Counted from the first letter of the stretch, positions 34,165-43,372 are shown. The stretch: DNA of 64,000 bases from Sphingomonas pituitosa NBRC 102491 (GCF_001598435.1 NZ_BCYY01000012.1:62001-126000); one strand, 5' to 3'. Notes: a model not told the origin generated them from the sequence alone. Numbers and translations: made by a program.

Positions 34165-35088
34165 TCAATGTGCGCCCAGGCTGCTCTCCACCCAGTCCAT
34201 GCCATGGCGGGCGAGCGGCGTATCCTGGTACCAGTGCTGGCCCTCTGGCTGCTTCGCGTCGAGCGGGATGCGGGTGCCATAGGCCTCGGACGCATCGGCG
34301 AAGATCGCGCCGGGGATACCGCCGAGGATGGCCCCGGCGACCCGGTCGCCGCCGTCCTGGATGGCGGAGAGGATTTCGCCGCGGACATAGAAGGCCGCGA
34401 TCTTCGGCGCTGCGGCGCCGCCCCGGATCGTCTCCGCCTGGCGGACCGTGGCATCGCTGAGCCCGGCGGCATTGAAGGTCTGCGCGTCGCGCCCGCTGGC
34501 CAGCGCCGCCGCCGAGGCGAGGCCGCCGCCCAGCGAATGGCCGGTGATCGTCACCTGTGCATCCGGATGGCGGCCGATCGCCTTCGCGATCAGCAGTGCA
34601 CGGCCATATTGGTCCGACGGCAGGCCCACGCCCTGGCGTGCATTGGCCTTCCAGTCGCTGCCGTCGGTGGTGCCACGAAAACTGACGACGTAATTCGGCC
34701 CGCCATCGCCCTCGGCGACATAGATGCGGGCGCGAAAGCTGCTCTGCGGCGAGGCGAGATCCTCGCCGCGCAGGCCGATCTGCGCCAGATCGTCGCTGCT
34801 TGCGACGCGATAGCCGGCGGGCGGGGCGGGCGTGTCGTTGTAGACGTCTGCCGCCATGGCCGCGAGATCGACGGTGGAAGGTCCGCCGGCCCGTTCGACC
34901 GTGAGCTGTGGGGCTTCGCTGCGAACGAACGGGACCGGCGGCACGGGCTGCTGCCAGGCAAGCAACTCGCGCGGGGGCAGGTGACGGCTCTGGAAATCGT
35001 CGTTCGCGGCGTGGTGCCGCGATGTCGATACCGGCGAGGAGGATGCGATGCCGGTGGGTCGCGAAAGCTGGTCAGCAGCCGACATCAT
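34165..35088 (-). CDS. Lipase-like alpha/beta hydrolase, candidate T3SS effector
   Basis: 307 aa. The nucleophile elbow GHSLGGGLASAAALASGR (S185) and upstream NYVVSFRGTTDGSDWKANARQG match class-3 lipases and related phospholipases. About 75 N-terminal residues are polar, Ser/Pro-rich and lack a signal peptide, as expected for a type III substrate. Start at ATG 35088 (MMSAADQL) is preferred over GTG 35133, since GAGG lies upstream and the regulon box is then 64 bp away, in the range of the other members. The catalytic aspartate and histidine are not certain; H near QHWYQDTPLARHG is possible. Confidence 0.7.
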   Translation of the reverse strand: MMSAADQLSRPTGIASSSPVSTSRHHAANDDFQSRHLPPRELLAWQQPVPPVPFVRSEAPQLTVERAGGPSTVDLAAMAADVYNDTPAPPAGYRVASSDDLAQIGLRGEDLASPQSSFRARIYVAEGDGGPNYVVSFRGTTDGSDWKANARQGVGLPSDQYGRALLIAKAIGRHPDAQVTITGHSLGGGLASAAALASGRDAQTFNAAGLSDATVRQAETIRGGAAAPKIAAFYVRGEILSAIQDGGDRVAGAILGGIPGAIFADASEAYGTRIPLDAKQPEGQHWYQDTPLARHGMDWVESSLGAH

Positions 35089-35151
35089 TTGCCTGGTACC
35101 TCGCCATGGAGCCGTCCGCACTCCGGATGCCACGCCGGGGCGGCGCCGTCG

Positions 35152-35169
35152 CTAGACGATTCGTTTAGG
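35152..35169 (-). promoter_or_regulatory. T3SS regulon box in a divergent promoter
   Basis: Minus-strand CCTAAACGAATCGTCTAG, one base off the consensus. It lies 64 bp upstream of the lipase-like gene and 94 bp upstream of the divergent DUF1521 gene, and may serve both because the core ACGAATCGT is nearly palindromic. Confidence 0.65.
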
Positions 35170-35262
35170 CGCCCTACGCGATCCGCCGATGCCGCGGCGG
35201 CGGCGGTCATGGGAAGCAGCAGCATCACACCGGGTCCGCACCCCCATCCCATTTGCAGGAGC

Positions 35263-36111
35263 ATGGACATGACGACGATCTCGACGGCCGCCTCGACGCC
35301 CTTCGCTGCCGCCAACCTGATGCTGGCGAGCGGCGTCCTCGCCCAGCAATTCTCGCCGCTGGGCGCCGGGCCGCTCGCCACCGCGATGCTGCCGTCGCTG
35401 CTGTCGATCCAGCTGGGCACGCTGGGCGCCGGCGCGCAGCTGCAGCCCCAGGCCGGCTTCACCGCGCAGACGACCGGGCAGAATACCGCCCAGATCGATC
35501 TTGGCGACGGTTACCACCTCGCCATCGACGAGCGGAACAGCCAGATGACGATCGTCAACGAGGCGACCGGCCAGAGCACCCGCGTGTGGGGCGACCCGCA
35601 TGTCGACGTGAACGGCAAGCACCAGTTCGACTTCTACGGCACGACCACCTTCGAGCTGGACAACGGCACCAAGATCACGGTGAACACCGAGCAGGGGAAG
35701 AGCAATCCGAACGTCTATTTCGCCAGCCAGGTGGTAGTGACGCGCGGCACCAATGCCGTTGTGATCGACGGCATCAGCCAGCAGCAGCTGGGCGACCTTT
35801 CGGTCAGCGTCTCCACCAACGGCTATGCGCTCGATGCCGCCAATCGCGACGGCTTCACCGTGCACGAGGCCGCGGGTGGCTGGCAGACCGAACTCGGCGG
35901 CACCGTGACGCAGGCCGATGCGGACCTTACCAAGCCCGGGCAGATCTACGGACCGGACAGCGACATGCCGAGCCTGGCGGAACTGGGCACGGCGATCGGC
36001 GGCTTCCTGATGTTCGGCAGCCTGCTCGGCTTCGGCTTCGAAGCAGGCGCGCGCGCTTCTGCCGCTGCGCCCGAGAGCAGCCGCGTGCTCCGCCAGATCC
36101 TGTTCGCCTGA
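35263..36111 (+). CDS. DUF1521 (NopE1-type autocleavage) protein, probable T3SS effector
   Basis: 282 aa. Residues about 75-225 form a DUF1521 domain with the motif VWGDPHVDVNGKHQFDF; GDPHVD at 110-115 is the site where the rhizobial type III effector NopE1 cleaves itself (between Asp and Pro) on binding calcium or other metal ions. Acidic loops suited to metal binding follow (FELDNGTKITVNTEQGKSNPN). The N-terminal 70 residues are Ser/Ala/Leu-rich without a cleavable signal, and a hydrophobic segment near 243-262 (TAIGGFLMFGSLLGFGFE) could insert in a membrane. ATG 35263 follows GCAGGA. Single DUF1521 copy; NopE1 has two. Confidence 0.85.
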   Translation: MDMTTISTAASTPFAAANLMLASGVLAQQFSPLGAGPLATAMLPSLLSIQLGTLGAGAQLQPQAGFTAQTTGQNTAQIDLGDGYHLAIDERNSQMTIVNEATGQSTRVWGDPHVDVNGKHQFDFYGTTTFELDNGTKITVNTEQGKSNPNVYFASQVVVTRGTNAVVIDGISQQQLGDLSVSVSTNGYALDAANRDGFTVHEAAGGWQTELGGTVTQADADLTKPGQIYGPDSDMPSLAELGTAIGGFLMFGSLLGFGFEAGARASAAAPESSRVLRQILFA

Positions 36112-36112
36112 G

Positions 36113-36160
36113 GGCAAGGGCTGCGGCCTGGAACCCAGCGTTTCCGGCCGCAGTCTTGCC
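36113..36160. terminator. Hairpin after the DUF1521 gene
   Basis: A stem of about 15 bp formed by 36113-36128 (ends CTGCGGCC) and 36146-36160 (starts GGCCGCAG) with a small bulge, directly after the DUF1521 stop. No T-run follows, so terminator activity is uncertain. Confidence 0.4.
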
Positions 36161-36274
36161 GATCGTACCGCACAAGGCGCACCATCCGCTCGTTGCGCCA
36201 GCGATTCGGCTTTCGGTTCGCGTGCAGCCGTGCGCGGCGTCGTCGCGTGCGCATCAGAATGAGCGAGGCTGTGC

Positions 36275-37537
36275 GTGGCGGGATTGCGGGAACGATATAG
36301 CGGGATTGCGATCCTGCTCCACTGGGCGCTGGCGCTGCTGCTGCTGTTCCAGCTCGGGCTGGGCTGGGCGCTGGAGGATCTGCCGCGGGCCACGATGTTC
36401 GTGGCCTTCCAGTTCCACAAGTCGGTCGGCATCCTCATCCTGGTGCTCTCGCTCGCACGGCTGCTGGTGCGCCTGGTCGTCCCGCGTCCTGCGGCAGAGG
36501 GCGCGCCTGCGCTGAAGCTGCTCGCCGGCGCGGTGCACTGGGCGCTCTACGGCGTGATGATCCTGGGGCCGCTGAGCGGCTGGATCATCGTCTCCACCGC
36601 GCGGGTAAAGCTGCCAACCCTGTTGTTCGGCACCATCCCGCTGCCGCATCTGCCGCTGGGTCCTGGATGGAACGAGCCGGCCGAGACGATCCATGGCCTG
36701 ATCGGCTGGCTGCTCGCCGGGCTGTTCGTGCTCCACGTGGCGGGCGCGCTGCGCCATCACCTGCTCCGCGACGACCTGATCGGGCGGATGATGCCCGCTG
36801 CCCTGGCGCGGCGCCCTGCGCTGTCGATCGCCGTGGTGGTGGCGCTGGCGGCGTGCGTCGCGGCCTTCCTTGCCGGCTCCTGGCGCTATCAGGGCCATGC
36901 CGAGGTGCCGGCGCCGTCGCAGCCCGTGCCGGCACCGGGGTCGACCCCCGACATCGCCGCCGCTCCTGCACCGACCCCCGAGGCGTCGCCCGCCCTCGAG
37001 CCGAGCCCGTCGCCGTCGCCCACGGCGAGCGCGGCGGCGATGCCGGTGCGCAGCTGGAAGGTGGCGCCGGGCGGCTCCCTTGGCTTCCGGACCGTCTATA
37101 GCGGCGAGGCGATCAATGGGCGTTTCACCCGCTGGACCGCCGACATCCAGTTCAGTCCCGACGATCTCGCGCATTCGAAGATCGCGGTCGATGTCGACCT
37201 CGCCTCGGTGAGCAGCGGCGACGGCGAGCGCGACGATACGCTGAAGGGCGAGGATTTCTTCGCCATCGCCGCCCATCCGCGGGCGCGCTTCACCGCTACC
37301 CGCATCCGCAAGCAGGGCAGCGGCTATGTCGCCGACGGTACGCTGGCGCTGGCCGGCGTCACCCGCCCGATGCCGGTCGCGTTCAAGCTGACGATCGAGG
37401 GCGACCACGCCCAGGCAAGCGGCACGGCAACCGTGCAGCGCCTGGCGTTCGGGGTGGGCAAGGGCCAGTGGAGCGATCCGGGCACGATCCCCGATGCGGT
37501 GGCGGTCACCTTCCGCTTCGCTGCCGACGCGAAGTGA
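36275..37537 (+). CDS. Cytochrome b561 - YceI fusion protein
   Basis: 420 aa. Residues 1-180 are a four-helix cytochrome b561 domain with haem-ligand histidines (LLHWALALLLL, FHKSVGILIL, AVHWALYGVM, LHVAGALRHH). A further membrane helix (LSIAVVVALAACVAAFLAGSW) and a Pro-rich linker of about 50 residues lead to a YceI-like lipocalin domain (LGFRTVYSGEAINGRFTRWTADIQFSPDDLAHSKIAVDVDLASVSSG, HPRARFTATRI). YceI proteins bind isoprenoids such as ubiquinone precursors, so a periplasmic electron-transfer or quinone-linked role is likely. GTG 36275 follows GAGG. Usually the two domains are encoded by adjacent genes. Confidence 0.88.
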   Translation: MAGLRERYSGIAILLHWALALLLLFQLGLGWALEDLPRATMFVAFQFHKSVGILILVLSLARLLVRLVVPRPAAEGAPALKLLAGAVHWALYGVMILGPLSGWIIVSTARVKLPTLLFGTIPLPHLPLGPGWNEPAETIHGLIGWLLAGLFVLHVAGALRHHLLRDDLIGRMMPAALARRPALSIAVVVALAACVAAFLAGSWRYQGHAEVPAPSQPVPAPGSTPDIAAAPAPTPEASPALEPSPSPSPTASAAAMPVRSWKVAPGGSLGFRTVYSGEAINGRFTRWTADIQFSPDDLAHSKIAVDVDLASVSSGDGERDDTLKGEDFFAIAAHPRARFTATRIRKQGSGYVADGTLALAGVTRPMPVAFKLTIEGDHAQASGTATVQRLAFGVGKGQWSDPGTIPDAVAVTFRFAADAK

Positions 37538-37947
37538 CCCACCTCCTCGAAGCGACCACCGCCGATCGTTCGGCGGTGGTCGCGCTATGGCAGGAGGCGG
37601 GCCTTACCCGGCCGTGGAACGATGCCGGCGCCGACTTCGATCGGGCGGTGACCGGCGTCGCCTCGACGATCCTGCTGCTCCGCGCCCGCGAGGCGCTGCT
37701 CGGCACCGCGATGGTGGGGGAGGATGGGCATCGCGGCTGGGTCTATTATGTCGCTGTTGCGGAAGCCGCGCGGGGGCAGGGCCATGGCCGAACGCTGATG
37801 GCGGCGGCCGAATCCTGGCTGCGCGCCCGCGGCTGCCCCAAGCTCCAGCTGATGGTCCGCGAGGGCAATGATGCGGCGATCGGTTTCTATCGCGCGTTGG
37901 GACTGGAGGTGCAGCCGGTTGTGACGCTCGGCCGTTTCCTCCACTAA
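37534..37947 (+). CDS. GNAT-family acetyltransferase
   Basis: 137 aa. Acetyl-CoA binding motif A is visible in VYYVAVAEAARGQGHGRTLMAAAESWLRARG, followed by KLQLMVREGNDAAIGFYRALGLEVQ. The early part EAGLTRPWNDAGADFDRA resembles the YpeA subgroup. Substrate unknown. GTG start overlaps the stop of the b561-YceI gene (GTGA), so it is part of the same transcript. Confidence 0.88.
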   Translation: MTHLLEATTADRSAVVALWQEAGLTRPWNDAGADFDRAVTGVASTILLLRAREALLGTAMVGEDGHRGWVYYVAVAEAARGQGHGRTLMAAAESWLRARGCPKLQLMVREGNDAAIGFYRALGLEVQPVVTLGRFLH

Positions 37948-37953
37948 AGCGGC

Positions 37954-38301
37954 ATGACCATTGCGCTGTACGGAATCAAGAATTGCGACACGATGAAGAA
38001 GGCGCGGGCCTGGCTCGACGCCAACGCAATTTCCTATGTTTTCCATGACTATAAGGCCGAGGGCGTGGACGCTGCACGGCTCGACCGGTGGATTGAAGCG
38101 GAAGGCTGGGAGCCGCTGCTAAACCGCGCCGGCACCACGTTCCGCAAGCTTCCCGAGATTGACAAGACCGACCTCGATTCGGCCAAGGCACGCGCGCTGA
38201 TGATTGCGCAGCCATCGATGATCAAACGGCCGGTTCTGGAATATCCGGGTGGTTTGCTGATCGGATTCGCGGCGGAACGCTATGCCCGTGCGGTGCTCTG
38301 A
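37954..38301 (+). CDS. ArsC/Spx-family thioredoxin-fold protein
   Basis: 115 aa. YGIKNCDTMKKARAWLDANAISYVFHDYKAEG, with a single N-terminal cysteine (C11), and a late IKRPVLEYPGGLLIGF segment with the conserved RP pair: the ArsC-related YffB/Spx subgroup. These are thiol-dependent reductases of unclear substrate; a role in arsenate reduction is not supported by any ars neighbour. It starts 6 bp after the GNAT gene. Confidence 0.9.
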   Translation: MTIALYGIKNCDTMKKARAWLDANAISYVFHDYKAEGVDAARLDRWIEAEGWEPLLNRAGTTFRKLPEIDKTDLDSAKARALMIAQPSMIKRPVLEYPGGLLIGFAAERYARAVL

Positions 38302-38385
38302 GCACGAAAAATTTACGCGTTCATGGCCTAACCACCGTGTTTATCCTAAATTAACACGATAAACGACACGGACTATTGGGATCGC

Positions 38386-38817
38386 ATGGCGTCTTATATT
38401 CGACAACGGCCAGCCAGCTGGTTTCGCACGGTCGCAACGATGCTGGTCCTGTGGGGGCTGCTCGGCTGCCTCGTCTTCTATTCCCATGCGACGCTCTCGC
38501 CGCACCGCGCGGGGGAACCCGCTCTCTGGAACTGGGAGTATTATCAGGCGGTTCCGCGCTGGTTCCTGATCGATTACGCCATCGGTGTCGGCGCCAGCCT
38601 GCTGGGTTCGCTCGCCATGCTGCGGCGCTCGCGCAAGGCCAACATCCTCTACGTCGTCTCGCTCGCGGCGGTGATCGTGCAGTTCGGCTATCTGTTCGCG
38701 ACCGGCATGCTTTCGGGGCCGGTGCAGGCCTTCGTCGCCCCGGTGTTCATCCTGGGCGTGACGATCTTCCAGATCTGGCTTGCCGGCATGGCGACGCGAA
38801 GGGGCTGGCTCCGCTGA
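38386..38817 (+). CDS. Small integral membrane protein of unknown function
   Basis: 143 aa. Four predicted membrane helices: FRTVATMLVLWGLLGCLVFY, FLIDYAIGVGASLLGSLAML, ILYVVSLAAVIVQFGYLFA and AFVAPVFILGVTIFQIWLAGMA. No family recognised. It lies 84 bp after the ArsC-like gene in a less GC-rich gap that probably holds its promoter, and 48 bp before panB. Confidence 0.7.
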   Translation: MASYIRQRPASWFRTVATMLVLWGLLGCLVFYSHATLSPHRAGEPALWNWEYYQAVPRWFLIDYAIGVGASLLGSLAMLRRSRKANILYVVSLAAVIVQFGYLFATGMLSGPVQAFVAPVFILGVTIFQIWLAGMATRRGWLR

Positions 38818-38865
38818 TCCTCGCCGGGCTGGCGGGGCGGCGCCGGACCCGCTAGACCGCGCGCC

Positions 38866-39726
38866 ATGTCGCACCAGCTCACGCTCGATACCGCCACCAG
38901 CCGCGCCAATCCCACGCCCGCGCCGATGAAGCGCGTCACCGTGCCGGCGATCCGCAAGCGCAAGGGCGGCGAACCGCTGGTGATGCTGACCGCCTATACC
39001 GTCCGCATGGCGCAGCTTATGGACGAACAGTGCGACATGCTGCTGGTGGGCGACAGCCTGGGCCAGGTGATCTACGGCCTGCCTTCCACCGTGCCGGTCA
39101 CGCTGGAGATGATGGCGGCACACGGCGCGGCGGTGGTGCGCGGCAGCTACCATGCGCTGGTCGTGATCGACATGCCGTTCGGCAGCTATGAGGCCTCGCC
39201 GCAGCAGGCGTTCGAAAGCGCCGCGCGCCTGCTCAAGGAGACCGGCGCGGCGGCGGTGAAGCTCGAAGGCGGCGCGGCGATGGCGCCGACCGTCAGATTC
39301 CTCAACGAGCGCGGCATCCCGGTGATCGGCCATATCGGCCTGACCCCGCAGGCGATCAACGTGCTGGGCGGCTATGGCGCCCGCGGTCGCAGCGAGGCCG
39401 AGCACGCCAAGCTCGTCGGCGATGCCGTCGCGATGGATGAGGCCGGCGCCTTCGCGATCGTCGTCGAAGGCGTGGTCGAGCCGATCGCCGTCGAGATCAC
39501 CAAGGCCGTGAAATGTCCCACCATCGGCATCGGCGCGTCGGCCGAGTGCGACGGCCAGGTGCTGGTCGCCGAGGACATGCTCGGCCTGTTCGAGCGGACC
39601 CCGCGCTTCGTGAAGCGCTATGACGATCTGGCTGGCCGCATTTCCGCCGCGGTTGAAACCTATGCCGACGAGGTACGGTCGCGGGCCTTTCCGGGACCGG
39701 ATCAGGTCTATGCGCCGAAGGACTGA
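38866..39726 (+). CDS. panB: 3-methyl-2-oxobutanoate hydroxymethyltransferase
   Basis: 286 aa. Catalyses the first committed step of pantothenate synthesis, adding a hydroxymethyl group from 5,10-methylene-tetrahydrofolate to alpha-ketoisovalerate. Signature segments: [84 protein letters not shown] and [17 protein letters not shown]. The extended N-terminus (about 20 residues before [10 protein letters not shown]) is usual in this group. Confidence 0.96.
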   Translation: MSHQLTLDTATSRANPTPAPMKRVTVPAIRKRKGGEPLVMLTAYTVRMAQLMDEQCDMLLVGDSLGQVIYGLPSTVPVTLEMMAAHGAAVVRGSYHALVVIDMPFGSYEASPQQAFESAARLLKETGAAAVKLEGGAAMAPTVRFLNERGIPVIGHIGLTPQAINVLGGYGARGRSEAEHAKLVGDAVAMDEAGAFAIVVEGVVEPIAVEITKAVKCPTIGIGASAECDGQVLVAEDMLGLFERTPRFVKRYDDLAGRISAAVETYADEVRSRAFPGPDQVYAPKD

Positions 39727-39799
39727 CGGAGTAGGGCGATTTGCGTTCACCGGACGCGGCGCTAAGGTCCGCGGCCGCATCAGACCCATGGAGTAGATT

Positions 39800-40513
39800 T
39801 TGGCGCTTCCTCCTTCCGGTACCACCGACGAGGCCTTCCTTCGCGAAGTCGACGAGGAATATCGGCGCGATCAGCTGATCCGCGCCGGCCGCCGCTATGG
39901 CATCTGGATCGTCGTGGGCGTGGTGGCCTTCCTGGTCGCCGTCGCCGGCTGGCTGTTCTATGATCACAGCCAGCGCACCGCCGCCGAGGCACGCGGCGAG
40001 GAATATGACGCGGCCCTCCAGCTCGCTGCGCAGAACCAGGTTAGCCAGGCGCAGCCTGGTCTGGACAAGCTGGCGCAGGGCGAGGACGGCTATGCCGCGA
40101 TGGCGCGCTTCACCCAGGGCAACCTGCTGTTCCAGCAGGGCGACAAGAAGGGTGCGGCGGCCAAGTTCGCCAGCATCGTCACCGATTCCAAGCTCGCCCA
40201 GCCGTTCCGCGATCTGGCGCTCGTTCGCCAGACCCAGGCCGAGTTCGACACGCTGAAGCCGCAGGACGTGATCCAGCGGCTCGGCACGCTCGCCAACCCC
40301 GATTCGGCATGGTTCGGCACCGCCGGCGAGATGGTGGCGGCCGCCTATCTGAAATCGGGCAAGCGCGGCGAGGCCGCCAAGCTCTATCGCCAGCTCAGCG
40401 AGGCAGGTGCGCGGGTGCCGGATTCTATCCGCGAACGCACCGCCGAACTCGCAAAGACGCTTTCGGTCGCTCCGACGACGACCGCTCAGACCCAGGAAAA
40501 GCAAGCTAAATGA
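39800..40513 (+). CDS. YfgM-like TPR membrane protein
   Basis: 237 aa. A short cytoplasmic N-terminus, one membrane helix (YGIWIVVGVVAFLVAVAGWLFY) and a periplasmic TPR-like helical domain (AMARFTQGNLLFQQGDKKGAAAKFASIV, GEMVAAAYLKSGKRGEAAKLYRQLSEAG). Resembles YfgM, which works with periplasmic chaperones and the Sec translocon. Starts with TTG 39800, supported by GGAG six bases before. It overlaps bamB by ATGA, the order also found in enterobacteria (yfgM-bamB-der). Confidence 0.85.
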   Translation: MALPPSGTTDEAFLREVDEEYRRDQLIRAGRRYGIWIVVGVVAFLVAVAGWLFYDHSQRTAAEARGEEYDAALQLAAQNQVSQAQPGLDKLAQGEDGYAAMARFTQGNLLFQQGDKKGAAAKFASIVTDSKLAQPFRDLALVRQTQAEFDTLKPQDVIQRLGTLANPDSAWFGTAGEMVAAAYLKSGKRGEAAKLYRQLSEAGARVPDSIRERTAELAKTLSVAPTTTAQTQEKQAK

Positions 40514-41841
40514 ACACGAAGGTTCGCGTTGTAACGGCGGTTGCCGCGCTCGCGCTGGTGAGCGGCTGCGGTGTCTTCAAGGGCGGCGGCGCCAAGAAGA
40601 CGCCCGTGCTCGGCGAGCGTGTGCCGATCCTGGTGACCGAGAACGACATCACCGCCGACAAGACGCTGGCGGGCATCGAGGTTCAGTTGCCCGAGGCGGC
40701 GACGAACGAGAACTGGAACCAGCCGGGCGGCAGCGCATCCAAGGCGATGGGCCACCTCACGCTCGGCGAGTCGCTCTCGCGCGTCTGGTCGCGCCAGGTC
40801 GCCAAGCCTTCGAAGAGCGAGCGGCTCGCCGCCTCTCCGGTGATCGAAGGCAACAAGCTGTTCGTGATCGATCAGGCCGGCACCGTGCACGCCATGGCTG
40901 CTGACACCGGCGCGGAGCTGTGGAGCGCGCGTACCGGTGCGGGTGCGGACAAGCGCAGCCGCGGGGCGCTGTTCGGCGGCGGCGTCAGCGTCGAGGGTGA
41001 CCATGTCTACGCCTCGAACGGGCTCGGCGACGTGGTCGCGCTCGAGATCGGCGACGGCAAGGAAATCTGGCGCAAGCGCCCGGGCGGCCCGCTGCGCGGC
41101 GCGCCGACGCTCGCCAACGGCAACGTCTATGTGGTGACGCAGGACAACCAGCTGTTCGCGCTCACCCAGGACAAGGGTGACGTATCCTGGACGGCGACCG
41201 CCAGCCTCGAATCGCAGGGCGTGTTCGGCGTGGCGGCTCCGGCTTCGGCGCAGGGCACGGTGATCGCCGGCTTCTCGTCGGGCGAGCTCAACGCCTATCG
41301 CTACGAGAATGGCCTGTCGCTGTGGGGCGACGTGCTGACCCGCAACACCATGACCACCTCGGTCTCTTCGCTCTCGGACATCGATGCCGAGCCGGTGATC
41401 GACCAGGGCCGCGTCTATGCGCTGGGCGAGGGCGGCCGGATGGTCGCGGTCGACATCACCAGCGGCTCGACCCTGTGGGAGCAGAGCATCGGCGGCCTCT
41501 CGTCGCCCTATGCGGTGGGTGAGTGGCTGTTCGTCGTCACCGACGATGCGCGCCTGCTCTGCCTGTCGCGCAGCAGCGGCAAGCCGCGCTGGATCGTCCA
41601 GCTGCAGAAGTACAAGAACGAGAAGAAGCTGAAGAACCCGGTCGCCTGGAAGGGCCCGATCGCCGCGGGCGGCCGCCTGCTGCTGATCAATACGCTGGGC
41701 GAGATCGTGTCGGTGTCGCCGAGGGACGGCAGCATCCTCTCCACCAAGGAGACCAAGGATCCGCTGTCGCTGGCGCCGGTGATCGCCAACAACATGCTCT
41801 ACCTGCTCGACGACAAGGGTCGCCTGAGCGCCTATCGCTGA
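40510..41841 (+). CDS. bamB: Outer-membrane assembly lipoprotein BamB
   Basis: 443 aa. Lipoprotein signal with lipobox VSGC (C20), then an eight-bladed PQQ-type propeller with repeated W-x-x-x-x-G blades (GAELWSARTGAG, GKEIWRKRPGG, GDVSWTATASLES, NGLSLWGDVLTRN, GSTLWEQSIGG, SGKPRWIVQLQ). BamB assists the BAM complex in inserting beta-barrel proteins. Overlaps the YfgM-like gene and is followed by an intrinsic terminator before der. Confidence 0.95.
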   Translation: MNTKVRVVTAVAALALVSGCGVFKGGGAKKTPVLGERVPILVTENDITADKTLAGIEVQLPEAATNENWNQPGGSASKAMGHLTLGESLSRVWSRQVAKPSKSERLAASPVIEGNKLFVIDQAGTVHAMAADTGAELWSARTGAGADKRSRGALFGGGVSVEGDHVYASNGLGDVVALEIGDGKEIWRKRPGGPLRGAPTLANGNVYVVTQDNQLFALTQDKGDVSWTATASLESQGVFGVAAPASAQGTVIAGFSSGELNAYRYENGLSLWGDVLTRNTMTTSVSSLSDIDAEPVIDQGRVYALGEGGRMVAVDITSGSTLWEQSIGGLSSPYAVGEWLFVVTDDARLLCLSRSSGKPRWIVQLQKYKNEKKLKNPVAWKGPIAAGGRLLLINTLGEIVSVSPRDGSILSTKETKDPLSLAPVIANNMLYLLDDKGRLSAYR

Positions 41842-41882
41842 ACCCGTTCCCCCGGCCCATTGCCGGGGAGCGATACCCATTC

Positions 41883-41920
41883 GGGGGCCGGGGCGCAGCG
41901 CTCCGGCCCCTGTCGTTTTT
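41883..41920 (+). terminator. Intrinsic terminator after bamB
   Basis: Stem GGGGCCGG (41884-41891) with CCGGCCCC (41903-41910), extended by inner GC pairs, followed by TGTCGTTTTT. It lies 42 bp after the bamB stop and before der. Confidence 0.75.
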
Positions 41921-41964
41921 CCGGCGGCTTTGCGTCGCCCTTCGACTGCGTTAGAGAATCGACC

Positions 41965-43332
41965 ATGCCTTTGCCGACTGTCGCCATCATCGGACGCCCC
42001 AATGTGGGCAAGTCGACGCTGTTCAACCGGCTGGTCGGAAAGCGCCTCGCGCTGGTCGACGACCAGCCCGGCGTCACCCGCGATCGCCGCGAGGGCGATG
42101 CGAACCTGCTCGGCCTGGAATTCCGGGTGATCGACACGGCGGGTTATGAGGACGAGGACGCCGCGACGCTCCCGGGCCGGATGCGTGCCCAGACCGAGGC
42201 GGCGGTGCGCGAGGCGGACGTCTCGCTGTTCCTGATCGACGCCCGCGCGGGTGTGACCCCGCTCGACGAGGAAATCGCCCGCTGGCTGCGCTCGACCGAC
42301 CGCCCCGTGGTGCTGATGGCCAACAAGGCCGAAGGCCGCGCGGGCGAGTCGGGCATCCTGGAGGCGATGGCGCTGGGTCTCGGCGATCCGATCCCCTTCT
42401 CGGCCGAACATGGCGAGGGCGTCGCCGATCTCTTCGAGGCGCTGCTGCCGCATGTCGACCGCGAGGACGAGGAACCCGAGGAGGATCCCGACAGCCCCGA
42501 TGCGCCGCTGAAGCTGGCGATCGTCGGCCGCCCGAACGCGGGCAAGTCGACGCTGGTCAACCGGCTGCTCGGCGAGGACCGGATGATCACCGGGCCCGAG
42601 GCCGGCATCACCCGCGACTCGATCTCCATCGATTACGAATGGACCGATTTCGAGGACAAGCCGCGCAAGGTGCGGCTGGTCGACACTGCCGGCCTGCGCA
42701 AGAAGGCGCGCGTCGAGGAGAAGCTGGAGAAGCTCTCGGTCGCCGATACGCTGCGCTCGATCGATTTTGCCGAAGTGGTGGTGCTGCTGCTCGATGCGAC
42801 GCGCGGGCTGGAGGTGCAGGACCTCAAGATCGCCGATCGCGTGCTGCAGGAAGGCCGCGCGCTGATCATCGTCATGAACAAGTGGGACGTGGCGGAAAAC
42901 GCCTCCAGCCTGTTCAACGGTGTGAAGGGCGCGCTGGACGAAGGCCTGGCGCAGGTGAAGGGCGTGCCGCTGCTCACCGTCTCGGCGATTACCGGCAAGG
43001 GCCTCGACACGATGATGCGCGTGGCGTTCGAGACGCGCGACGCCTGGTCACGCCGCGTGTCGACCGGCCAGCTCAACCGCTGGTTCGAGCGCGCGATCGA
43101 AACCAATCCGCCGCCCGCGCCGGGCGGCAAGCGGATCAAGCCGCGCTATGTCACGCAGAACAAGACGCGCCCGCCCAGCTTCGTGCTGTTCGGTACGCGG
43201 GTGGACCTGCTGCCGATGAGCTATCAGCGCTATCTGATCAACGGGCTGCGGCGCGAGTTCGATTTCGGCGCGGTGCCGGTGCGGCTGGTGCTGCGCGCGC
43301 CGAAGAACCCGTTCGACCACAGCAAGGATTGA
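41965..43332 (+). CDS. der: Ribosome-assembly GTPase Der (EngA)
   Basis: 455 aa. Two consecutive GTPase domains: [16 protein letters not shown] with DTAGYEDED, and [16 protein letters not shown] with [11 protein letters not shown] and NKWD, then a KH-like C-terminal domain ([39 protein letters not shown]). Essential for 50S subunit maturation. An acidic linker ([13 protein letters not shown]) joins the domains. ATG 41965 gives the standard [17 protein letters not shown] start. Confidence 0.97.
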   Translation: MPLPTVAIIGRPNVGKSTLFNRLVGKRLALVDDQPGVTRDRREGDANLLGLEFRVIDTAGYEDEDAATLPGRMRAQTEAAVREADVSLFLIDARAGVTPLDEEIARWLRSTDRPVVLMANKAEGRAGESGILEAMALGLGDPIPFSAEHGEGVADLFEALLPHVDREDEEPEEDPDSPDAPLKLAIVGRPNAGKSTLVNRLLGEDRMITGPEAGITRDSISIDYEWTDFEDKPRKVRLVDTAGLRKKARVEEKLEKLSVADTLRSIDFAEVVVLLLDATRGLEVQDLKIADRVLQEGRALIIVMNKWDVAENASSLFNGVKGALDEGLAQVKGVPLLTVSAITGKGLDTMMRVAFETRDAWSRRVSTGQLNRWFERAIETNPPPAPGGKRIKPRYVTQNKTRPPSFVLFGTRVDLLPMSYQRYLINGLRREFDFGAVPVRLVLRAPKNPFDHSKD

Positions 43333-43372
43333 GGGCGGGGCAGTCCATGACTGCCGCCTCCCCCAGCACCTT

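Noticed and set aside
30113..35169. Known hrp box, PIP box or EcfG promoter as identity of the shared box
   Set aside because: Spacing and sequence do not fit GGAACC-N-CCAC, TTCGB-N15-TTCGB or GGAAC-N-CGTT.
37954..38301. Arsenate reductase ArsC for arsenic resistance
   Set aside because: Belongs to the ArsC-related Spx/YffB subgroup and has no ars genes nearby.
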